Assembly: GCF_000224145.3 (NCBI RefSeq)
Contig: NC_020172.2
Span: 5,659,350 to 5,723,349, forward strand
DNA length: 64,000 bases
Reading direction: 5' to 3'
DNA from: Ciona intestinalis
Taxonomy: Eukaryota; Chordata; Ascidiacea; Phlebobranchia; Cionidae
A model generated the notes under the pieces. It had not been told where the DNA came from. It searched no databases and worked only from the letters and a program-made list of their open reading frames with translations. Made by a program: the position numbers and the translations under genes. This document shows, one piece after another, positions 36,101 to 48,100 of the stretch (the stretch's first letter is position 1; the number at the start of each line of letters is the position of its first letter).

Positions 36101-39100
36101 TTAATATCATTTCCAACAGAAAAATACAGCGCTAATATAGCGTAGGAAACTCGTTTGTTACCCAAACAATAAAACACCGCGATGCAACAAACTTGACCAG
36201 TAATCCTTTCCTTCCTCGCATTATGACGTCACAATCGCACTCGTGTTGTCAACAATGGAATGGTCACTGGGTCGCGAGGTAACTCAATAAAGCTATGTTG
36301 ACTTACCGACTATTATAAAGGTCGTCGTATGGTTCGGTGGTGTTCTATCACCGCAAGGGCAGTTATATTGGTCAATTTGTAGCCCTGTTGTAATTGCTTG
36401 TCGTTTATATGACAGGTATTTTCTGCTGTGACAGTGTTAGGTGTAAAGGACTTAATTGGTAAAGTGTTAAGGCGTTGGTTTCATTTAGCGCAACTTGTTT
36501 GTCTGTTCGGTCGTGGTAACTAAGTGTAAATTAACTACGAAGGGAATTAGCAGCAAAATAACTCGTTAAAACACGTATGGATAAAAGTATGAGTTAGAGG
36601 CTTTTTAATGTTTCAGTAAATGTAACTTAGTTTTCTTCGAGTGGCGGGGCAAGGATAGTCGTTATGTTATAACACGGGTGTTCTGTTTCATACACCTCGT
36701 GTCGCTTACAAGTTACCACATATGTAACTTGCTTTATCTTCGCATGACGGGGCAACGACAGTCGTTATAACACGGGTTTTCTGTTCCATACGCCTCGTGC
36801 CCGCTGACGAGTTACCGCGTATGTAATATTTCGTATGAAAGCAGGTATTTCAATTTTGTTCGAAAGCTGATGTAATTGTCTAATTTACTGTCCATAGCTT
36901 TTAGAAATTGACGTGAATATTCTTTTGGTGGCGTATGCAGCAGAGTTTTGTGAGAAATTTGAAAAATAAGTTCCGTCGGTGCTAACGAAATATAGACTTA
37001 GCCAATTGGTGGTAGCGGTGACGTCATCGGTGCTGGGGTTACTAGAAGTCAAACTGACGTCATTCCAACTGCAGACGATATGCATCACCATATCAATCAC
37101 GTGACTAAACCTCGACGTCCTATTGGTACGTTTGAACAGAGGCGGGAAAAGGAATTGGACGACATTCTTGCAAATTTAAACTTTACTGTGGCAAAGATGG
37201 AAGAAGAATCAGCACACGGTAATGGCTTTTGTCACCACATATAGGAATGCATGTAATACCTATTGGTGTCTTGTAGACATGAATACCGAGAAGTTGTAGT
37301 CATAACAGCATACGTAGGTGACACTTATCGTAGTTGTCAGTAGATAGATACCCCTCATTCTAATGTCATGACGTCATATGCAATGAAAGATAATGACGTG
37401 TATTGTTACGTCGGTAGAGAGGTGGACGTATGTAACTTATATCCTCGCGTGGCGGGGAACGAGAGTCGTTATAACATAGGTGTTCTGTTTCAAACGCCTC
37501 AAGCCTGCTTACAAGTTACCCCATATGTAACTCTGTGGTTGATGGCTGGCATTTTATACATTCCATCAGTGACCACTGGGTTGAAGCAATTGCAGTTAAG
37601 TATCTTGCCCAAGGACACACCCACTGACGCATACCATTAGATCTGCGCTCCGCTGGGTTGTAAAACCCATGTGCACTATGGTTCTACACCAAAAGCCACA
37701 AACCAAACCGTTGAATAAATAATGTTGAAACGGTATTACTGTATCTTGAACTCCGGCTCTCGTAACTGGACAGCAAACGAACATGACTGTGTAATATCAG
37801 GTAGACATGTTTTCGCTGTTACAGCATAAACAGAAGATTGTCTCCAAAACGTAAATAAAAAAAGCTTTAAAACGTAACATAATACTCACAATACACCCAC
37901 AGTACATATTTGCTGTCACTTTGACAACTATCTAGTTACTGAATAAAATAGCTTTTGTTTTCAAACACGTTTGTTTCGTAAAGGGGCGGTATTGTTCGTA
38001 ACAATCATTCATTGTGACGTAGTTGTATTCTCGAATGGTTCAAATGTGATAATGTTACGTCATAGTAAGATACGTTCTATACCACTTTAGCGCATTATGA
38101 GATAATAAATCGGCGTCGGACCGACGGCGTGAGGGTCTGTTTATCGCTATGTTCGATTTAGAAACGTCTGCACTTGACTTACGTCATTAAAACAATATGT
38201 ACATAGCACACAGTGTATGTTAACATGTATATAGCTATGTGTTAACTGTGTAACTAAACTTGGTTGACAAATGCCCTGTAGCTTAGTTAAACTTAAAGTC
38301 TGGAAAGTTTAGATATTATTTTGTGAATATTTTGGAAATTTTAGTTGATTTACCTTCGGCTGAGTTGTGTAATAAATGTTTCACTTTGAACATTTATGTT
38401 TTGCTATCGTTATTTTAATGTGGCAGCTTTATGTAAGAATTCTGTTTTTATTTAGTATTTGTACCATAGTGTAATAAATACAAGGTCAAATATTATATGC
38501 CGGCTTTTTGTGTTTGCATATTGCTACAGCTTTGTTATGGTAACGAAAAGATAAAGGTTATGTATGTGCTTTGTGTACATATATCAATTAATTTAAGTTC
38601 TGTACCTCGTCTATACTGTATGTGTTAGATGTTGGTTTATTGCTATGAGCTTGGTAACCAAAGAGATAAAATTAAGTTATGTGTATGTTAGTATGTATAA
38701 TATATCAAACTAACTCTGTTGTTATTTACTTATATTTGTTAGAATAACAGTTCATTGTTGCGTAATAATGGAATGCATTGTGATGCAATAGTTGTTTACA
38801 TTATGATGTAACTAAAGTAGATTCACATGCTTGTCCTATTAACATCATGTAGATACCAGGTACTTACTCATGGCTTCCTGTAGTTTGTATGTTTTAGCAT
38901 AAGGTGGTTGTTTTACTCTGAAAGGGCTAATGTTAGTTGTGTTGAAACGTAGTGTTAGTAAGATTTTAGATATATATATAATATATAGCCTAAATATATT
39001 TTTTGAAACAATTTTTTTTGCGGAGTTTTTTTGCAGAGTGTTTTAAAGTCCAATGGTTGAGTACACAGTATTAGCTGGTATAGATTTAACATTTTAGGCT

Positions 39101-42100
39101 TGTAATAATAGCTAAATTTTCATTCATATCATATTTTAACAAGTACCTGATTTGATGTTAGGTTAAAAGTATAGCAGAAAGTTTACTCTTTAACTAAAAT
39201 CTACAGTGCACAAGTTTTTAATAATTGGTCAAAAACAAGTTTTAAACCTATTATTTTGATCTTTAAGCAAAATTCCTTACTGGGTGTTTTTGTAATTCCA
39301 TTCTTTCCAATCATAGAGTGTTAAGAATGTGGTTGTTTTAATTAATTTACCCAAAAATCCACCAAAATGAACACGCAAGGCAGAACCAACCATTCTGTAG
39401 GTACGTTACCATTTCGTCTTAAAATTTTGATCATTTCATATAACATGACTAATATTTAAATGCAGTCAACTCTGGCATGATGTTACCACTAATTTAGAAC
39501 CCATTTTAAATTCACACATTTCATAAATATCATTGACTAACAACTGCAGTAGATGGTAGCATGGATCAATGTTAGTATCTTAATATATAAACATAATTCT
39601 AAATATAACTTTCACAAAATTTATTAACATCACAAACTTTTATTGCCTGTTCTCTGGGTGGATAATTTGCATGGTTTTCGCTGAATCATCGATTTTATGC
39701 CTCATCATGATCAAATTCTGCTGAATGATGGTGAATTTTTGAGTCAGACTACACAACCCCCACTCCGTTCTCATTGGTTGGAAAAAGCAAGTTTAAACCA
39801 ATCAGATTCGGGCAGGTAAATCGGAAAACCTCATTGGACAACGGATTTTCAAATAAAAATGGCAAGAAAGTTGATGAACCAGAGATTTCTGGCGATAAAA
39901 ATGCTAATGTGAATGGTCGTGTAAAAAGTTTCCCACTTTTAAAAACTCAAAAGAAAAATGAAAATATAAAAGAAGAAATCTTAAACATTATACTAAACGA
40001 CGAAAATAATAAAACTACCCACATAATACCAAAAGAACAAGAAAAAGAAGGTGTTGAAAAAGACCAAACCTTAGCCAAAGTACTAAACAATGTGGAAACT
40101 AGTGAAAAGTGTGAAACTTTAGATTTGATACAAAATGTTGAAGACGGTCACGGAAAAGACGGTGAAGCACCAAGCAAAATACTTAATGTTGAAAATGAAA
40201 ATGAAAATAAAAATGAAATGACAGGGTCACTGCCAAAAGATGAACAAGGAAATGGAAAAGAGCGATTCCTGGACCAAATACAAACGAATGTAGGTGAAAT
40301 ACCAAAAAATGAACCAGGGAATAGTGAGGTAGAATTCCCAGGTTTGATACAAAATGAAGAAGAAAGTATTGAAAATGGGAAAATCCAAGAATCAATACCA
40401 AAACATGAAATAGAAAGCAATGAATTGGGAGGATCTACAGACATGGTGGCTAAGAATGAACAATGTGATAAAGAAAAGGAGTTTTTGACGGAGACAGGTT
40501 CACGTGGAAGTTCTGAAACTTCGTGCCCGTATTCCTCCATGTCAGGAGTTTATGAGGTTGAGGAAGAAGAACGTCCGTATACAGATGATGATATTGACGA
40601 CATAGAAACAATATATAAGGCTCCACAGAGACACCATGTGGTGAAAAGCACGATGAGCAACGAAACGTTGTTTCTCGACGGTTTGGTGGAAAGTTCGTCG
40701 GAAGTTTTTGAAACAAATGAAAATAATCGGTGTATTGATAATGTAGCTGAAGGTAGTGCATGATATGCATGTTGTGTGCTAATTACTAACTTAATTAGTA
40801 GCAATTAAAGCAAGTAGCTGGTTAATAAAAAGCAATCTTGGTGCATGAAATAATTACTAATTATGGTGTTGCTTAAAATTAAATTTTTAATTAAAAAAAA
40901 TGTCAAAAAGGTGGAAATGGTTTAAATCAGTTTTCCCAAACTGGAGTCACATACCGAACTTGGGGGTCACCGAGAGTTCACCAAGTTTACACAAATTACT
41001 GCTACACTGCATAGGCCTATTTCATACTATTAACTGTTAAGAACACTAAATTTTTCAAAATTTTTTCATTAAATTAAAAAGGGAAATGGGTAAAAAGTTT
41101 GGGAACCTCTGGTTTAAATCGCTGTCACTTTATTGCATTTTTTTCAATTAAAACATTTCCCCTGTTGTGATATTGTTTATTAACACACTGGTTCATGCAG
41201 GGAGTTTGAAACCAACTGATGATGATTTTATTCTTCCACCCCTTCCACCTCCACCATCGGATGCCTTCCTTAATGCACAGGTGAGGTTTAAGAGTGAATA
41301 GATAAACAATAGTAGGGTGGGGAAAGAGGGGGCACGTTTAGCACATAATATTAAAATATCCTGATCGTGTTTTAAACAATTAACAACGCTCTATGGAAGT
41401 CGTGAGGATACGGTTTTATATTTCTTGTCGGGTCGAGAAAAGAGCATGAAAAGGTGTCCCATCTACTCCCACCCTACATACTATATACAGTAGAGTAGGA
41501 AAAGATGAGATGAGACGCCTTTTAACTCTATTTTCTCGCCTCAATTAGTAGTAAACAGAGAACATTCAAATAATTATAAAACTATATCCTTACGACTATC
41601 ATAGACCGTTATTAATTCTTTAAAACACATCAGGATATTTTGATATTATGTCGTAAAGGTGTCCCATCTTCCCCCACCCCCACCCTACTATGTATAAATG
41701 TCTATTTAACTCTTTCTTGTCAATGCAACAACAGTTTTAAAATGGGAGTTCTTGCCTGGTTACATAATGTAACTTGTTTTTTACTGCAGTATTAGGGTAA
41801 ATAATGTTTCTATTATTACATCACAGCAGCCTCGAACCAATTATTCCAAAGTGACTTTCAATCCTGCCCAGAAAGGTAAGGTTCATATAATGTTATAAGT
41901 CTGGTTAAACCATTCTGGCAATTTCCTTTTTTTAGACCATGTGTTTCAAATGTGTTTCAAATAGACCATGTGGTGGGACCAGATTATGGTCCCACCATGT
42001 AGTCGTATTTAATAATAACACTGCATAGCCGGGATAATGGCTACCCAAACAGGATGTCAAAACATCGTTATTCGAAACAAATTGCTTTAGAACTTGGTGT

Positions 42101-45100
42101 ATAGACTAATATATAACCAAGTGTCATATTTTATAACCCAGACTGAACCCAATTTTTAATCAATTATAATTTTTATTTTAAAAAATTTTATTTTTAATTT
42201 TTCATTCACTTTATTAAATATTTTTCATTGAGTTTAAACCATTTTTTCCATCTACAGTTCGGAGCCCCACTTCACCCACTTCTAAGGGGGACNNNNNNNN
42301 NNNNNNNNNNNNNNNNNNNNNNNNNNNNNNNNNNNNNNNNNNTAGGAGTGTTTTCATTATTCCTGTGTCAAAGTAAGTGTTTTGTTTGTAGTCCTATAAT
42401 CTATTTAATAGGTTTATAATCCAATATTTATTTTTCTCTCTAATATTATATATATATATATGAACTAATAGACAAAACTAAGTGTTTAAATATAAAGTAA
42501 GTATTTTATGTTTCGTTTGTAATCCGGAAAATTATTTAATAAAATAAAAATCCAACAGCCTATACCTCTATCAGTTCAATACAAACAGTATTATGTTGTA
42601 ACTAAATGCATTCTGCTCAACTTTCTATTTTAATATATTTTTAAAAAATATATGATCTTACTTTTCGGCTTTTTTTTTACCTTTTTACTTCTACGCTTTA
42701 TATTCACTTTTCCTTCTTATTTTTCTTCCTTCTTTCTCCTCAAGTCTCCCACTCCTCCTACAAGACCAGTGTTGCCATATCAAAATCCTCCGTTTAAAAA
42801 ATCAACGGAAAACAATACAAAAACCTTGGAATCTGAAAACACTGCAAAAACTACAACTTTTAACACTGCAAAAACTACATTTGGCAACACTGAAAAAACT
42901 ACGTTTGGCAACACTGCAGAATCTACACCTGGCAACAATGAAAAAACAACCGGCAACACTTCCACGCATCCCGTTAACGGCCAACCAATGATGCGCACTC
43001 CAACCCCCCCTAATGGTGGTTATGTCACTTTACTACGAGATACTCGACAAATACTCATCGTATGTTTCCTTTCTTTCTTTTAGTTTTTATTTCATTCTCA
43101 CTTTTTAAATCGCTTCATTCATGTTTCATCTTCTTTTTTTGAATTCGATTTTTAAGGCTTTCTTTATAATTTCTGATATTTTAATTCCTACAACCTTGTT
43201 TCATCAGAAACCCACGGATTCGAATGGAGGAAAGTCCTTTTCTTTTATATTATATTTCATTTCTCTCCTTTAAGCACATATATTATTTTTAATTCAAGTA
43301 AACCTCCTTTTAAAATTATTTTAATATTCACCAGAAATTATAAATATTTCAAGATATTTTATTCCTAAAACCTTGTTTCACTAGAAACCCACAAATTCTA
43401 ACGGAGGGAAAGTTGAGAATTCCACGAAAGTAACGATCCATGGAACCCCCTTCCCTACCCCACCCGGTGGTGAGATTATTTTGCAATAATTCTGTCAAAA
43501 ATACGACAAATATTTTATCTATAGCGTGTATTACTGACTGTTTTTGACACCTTCACCCAGGGGGTGTTCAATTGTCGCATGACTGTTGTTTTGTTGCTAA
43601 ATCCTTTCTCTTCGTTGTTTTAATTAATAAAGCCTATATACAGTTTTTGGTTGTTTTAATTTTGAAGTTAATTTGCATCTTTGAATATCCAATAACCGCC
43701 ATTATGACATCATAACCTTTCATTATGACATCATAACCCCCATTATCATCCACAGCCTCAGTGGAGGTTACCCCGCAACACAACTTACCTGGTGGAGCAG
43801 TTTACCAAACGACAACCAAAGAAGGTTAATTTATTATTTAATTAATTTAAAAAATTTAATTGTTTGGTGTAATTTTTATTCATAACTTGTCCCCAAAAAT
43901 GGTTGGTGATTTTTAATTTTTTAAAATTATTATGTGATTTTTGTTTGTCTAATGTTTGTATAAATCCAGCCCATGGCTCAGTGTTAAGATGCTTGCACAA
44001 TAACCGGAGGATACCGGGTTCGAGACTTGATACCTATAGGTGTATGTGTCCATGGGCGGGACATTTCTTCAACCAAATGGTCACTAATGGGTTGTAGGAT
44101 TTGTAGCACCATTGCTATCATAATAATAATGACCTTTAATGTGTAAGTCCTATAACTAACATTTTTACTATAGAAATACCATGAGAATTGTCCTTTACCA
44201 TAGAAACATTATACTCAGACGACCTACACCACACAGACACCTATTAAAAGGACTGGGTCATAAAAAACAACCAACCTATTTCATCATAGAAATCACACAA
44301 TTGCAAACTTAACCACAAAAACCATATATCTAGGCGACCTGTACCACACGGACACCTACTACCCCGCTTCTAACCCCGGTGACCCCCAAGCTGTCGTACT
44401 TGAGCGCACAAAGACGACCACCCTTGTTAAAGCACCCCACCATGAGGGTATTGGGCCAACTACCGGGACAGGGGTGCCAGTCGCGTTGAAATCGGTAAGT
44501 AATAATTAGTGGATTAATTAAAGGTCAATTGTAATAAACACCTAAAAAAAAGGATTTTGATGCTCGATACTAATAGACGTATGTGACCTTGGGAAAAACA
44601 CTTAACATTCATTGGTCCAACACAGTGGTCACTAATGTAGCACCCTTGGTGTTGGGGTTATAGCTTATAGGACAACTCTCGCCTAAACCCCAGGTCCCAT
44701 GCCATGTCTCACTGTAGGGCCTCACCCATATAGAATAGAATGTGCATATACAATGTTTAGGTAATGAGCCAACTCTGGCCTAAATCCCAGGTCCCATGGT
44801 GTGCCTCACTGTAGGTCCTTTACTTATGGAAAATAGAAAGAAGTTTAATTAATAAATTGTCGCCATCCTAGCTATTTCTCAATAATTTAAATATTTACTC
44901 TTCCCACCCACAGTCAGTTGATGATTCAAAGCATTGGTATAAGAGCATGTTCAAACAAATGCATAAGATTGATGGGAATGAAGGTAGGTAGCTTGTTTAG
45001 GTTCATTATACTATAGCAGATATTTCACCAAGTCTACTTTGCCTGGGTAGTGGTATGTAATTGCTCCAACCCAGTGGTCACTAATGGGTTGTCCAAATTG

Positions 45101-48100
45101 TCAGCCATAGAGAAAACAATCACCCACAAAGTAACATACCTGGTAACTTGTAAGCAGGCACAACATTAATATATTCATTTTCTTATTTTTCACAGCAGAC
45201 ACACCAGAAACAAATGGCTCAAGTTCAAGGCCTATGTCAGCAGATAGCAGGTTGGTGTAGTTTAATCTTATGGTTTTTTAAAATGGTTGCAAGGCAGTGG
45301 AAGCGACTAGCAGACCCCACTCATATCCTATTTCTTTTTAAGGCCTATTGCTTCTAAGTTTTAAAATATTGTCACCAAAGCATAACAGAGCAATTTGATT
45401 GGTTTAAAATGAATGGCAGCGTACCAGTCCGTGTTTTTTATACGTTAAGATGTTACTGTGAAAATATAAATTTTGAGTGTGACTGTTATTTTTTCACCAC
45501 ACGATGGCGTAACCATCTCATCCCCATAGCAACGGTCGACACCACGTATCCATGGAGACGGAACGACCAACCAGGGTGGGAAAGATAACGGATTACAAAC
45601 CCGCTGAACCATACGTGGTTGAGAATAAACCGGTATTTATTATTTCTATTGTAGTACAACGTTGTTTCTAATTGTTGTATATAGTAGGGTGGGGAAGACG
45701 GGACACCTTTTATTCTATTTTTCTCTTCTCCTTTTAAACGAAGGACATTCAAAGAATTGTAAAACCGCATCCTCACGACTCCCATAGATTGTTGTTAATT
45801 GTTTAAACACGATCAAGATATTTAGATATTATGTNNNNNNNNNNNNNNNNNNNNNNNNNNNNNNNNNNNNNNNNNNNNNNNNNNNNNNNNNNNNNNNNNN
45901 NNNNNNNNNNNNNNNNNNNNNNNNNNNNNNNNNNNNNNNNNNNNNNNNNNNNNNNNNNNNNNNNNNNNNNNNNNNNNNNNNNNNNNNNNNNNNNNNNNNN
46001 NNNNNNNNNNNNNNNNNNNNNNNNNNNNNNNNNNNNNNNNNNNNNNNNNNNNNNNNNNNNNNNNNNNNNNNNNNNNNNNNNNNNNNNNNNNNNNNNNNNN
46101 NNNNNNNNNNNNNNNNNNNNNNNNNNNNNNNNNNNNNGTTACATTCATTCACTAAACAGCCATAACACCTTTTTCCTGAATGAGTGAACGAATATTTATT
46201 TTCTCCTGTGTAGCAGCATCGGGCCTTGAACCCCCAAACTCTGGGCTACAAAAAAAGAATGAGAACCAAGGACTGTAAAATAAATACTGCTACAGGCAGA
46301 TGTGCTAACAACTCTTAGCTTTTCCCTTAAATACTTTCTGGTGCCGTGGCAAAGTGGTTAGCGCGTATGTCTCTAACCCAGAGGTAATGGGTTCAAGGCT
46401 CGTCGCTGCTACCATTTGGGCGTATGTGTCGTTGGGCAAGACACTTAACAATTACCCATATACCTTTACCTTCTACTTTAACCCACCCAGATCAGACTGA
46501 ACTTAAACCACCACCAACCCCCGCCCCCACGTACATACTCAGTACAGGGGAACCCCCCATGTTTAGTAAGTCCTACACCTAACGCATGGCTTACCTGCAC
46601 CTCACTTTCACCTAATGCTTGGATTACTTTTTCTTAGACCCTAAATATTATTCAGGTTTTCAAAAACTATTTTTAAAAAAAGCCTTAGATATATTATCAG
46701 ATTAAGACAGATTCTGCAACCTTTTCAGTCTTAAATGAAACGTTTTTACTCAAATAAAAAACAGACATCAGGCAGATCTTTTCATTACTTACATGGTAAC
46801 TCGTAAGCGGGTACCACATGCATGAAATTGGACACCTGTGTTATAACTCACGAATTTCCCCTGCCACGCGAGGCTTGGCATATAGACTTAGGGCCAGAGT
46901 TAAGATCTAGACGCGTTTGCTTATTTTATAGACTGGTAGACTTATGTTTTATGAACCACTGTAGTGTTTGATGCGAGCTAGTTTGTATTTATGTTTATGG
47001 AATATGAATGTTGTTGGTTATGTATAATTACATTAAATTCCTAAAGTTAAAGTATGAATACTGTTGATAATTGGCCTTAAATTTATGTTTAAGTATCATT
47101 TGGACTTATGTGGTTTTTGGTTTATAACAATGATGATTTCTGGGAAATTAATTGCATTATAACGAGGTCATTAGCTGTTGAAGGGTCCTTTATGTTGGTT
47201 AGATTGTTGTTTGTTATCCTGATACCAGTCTAGTTTGATATAAATTGTCTCTTCCGGTAGAAAATGTTGTTTATATTACACAATCATGTTATACCTGCCA
47301 TTTTGCAATGCTTCTTTAGGGTTAAAAATAGCGTTTTTTGGACTAGAAAATCAAATTTATATGTTACAGTGTATCTGGTAGGGATTGTAGTATAATATAC
47401 TAGTGGTTGATGTTTTATCATGTGTTTAAGTATTGTAGTTGTAATTTACCTTGAATCATGTTTATTGCTGTGTGGGTTTCTCATATTTAGTGTCATAAAA
47501 ATCGACGCATGTTTGATGGACGAACACTTCGTTTCAGACGAGCTAATTTATTTACATTATCTACTTGCAATAGCAGAATAGTTATGTAACAATTAATATA
47601 ATTTTAACAATGAGCATTAAATTGTTACATCGCTATATTATTGCTCTTTTTGGATGGCAATGCCAAACCTGCAGCCATGTTAACGGCTGTTATTTTATCG
47701 ATATGTTTTTTTTCATTTTACCCATTCCGTAATTTTTTGATACAGTAATCAAAGGGACTTATAACTTATAAATTAAAAAAGGTTATTGTAATATATTATT
47801 TAATTAGAATTCAACAATGAGCATTTAATTGTTACATCACTATTGCTGTTTCACTTTGAAAATTTGTACCTGCGGTCAGGTCTGCACTCGATCTTTTCAA
47901 GTACTTTCAAAATAGAAGGCATTGTTACATCACAANNNNNNNNNNNNNNNNNNNNNNNNNNNNNNNNNNNNNNNNNNNNNNNNNNNNNNNNNNNNNNNNN
48001 NNNNNNNNNNNNNNNNNNNNNNNNNNNNNNNNNNNNNNNNNNNNNNNNNNNNNNNNNNNNATATCTACACAAAATAACTACATAGCTACACAGTTAATAA

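Larger units (their letters stand above)
31264..37001 (+). other. Long SORBS intron, mostly without recognisable genes
   Basis: AT-rich DNA with one full MITE B (31399-31557), one small MITE (33088-33220) and repeat remnants. Between about 34.7 and 38.2 kb CpG is visibly commoner and intact TGACGTCA palindromes occur (36224 and further on). This suggests an unmethylated regulatory stretch upstream of the exon at 37080. Two ATG-started frames of 65 (35057-35254, +) and 83 (35732-35983, -) codons lie here; I see no family resemblance and treat them as chance. Confidence 0.5.
45171..47935 (+). repeat. Large duplicated segment, copy 1
   Basis: From attaatatattcattttct this segment repeats, with scattered substitutions and small indels, the sequence at 48544-51337. 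It contains three SORBS exons and an intron with a MITE A and a SINE head. Two N runs touch it: 45835-46137 inside (copy 2 has about 310 nt of real sequence there) and 47936-48060 at its end. Confidence 0.9.

Noticed and set aside
39774..39776. A protein start at 39774
   Set aside because: The codon is TTG, not ATG. The frame is open upstream to an acceptor at 39747, so this is an internal exon.
45831..46187. Open frames across 45831-46187 and 47843-48085
   Set aside because: They consist almost wholly of N and carry no information.
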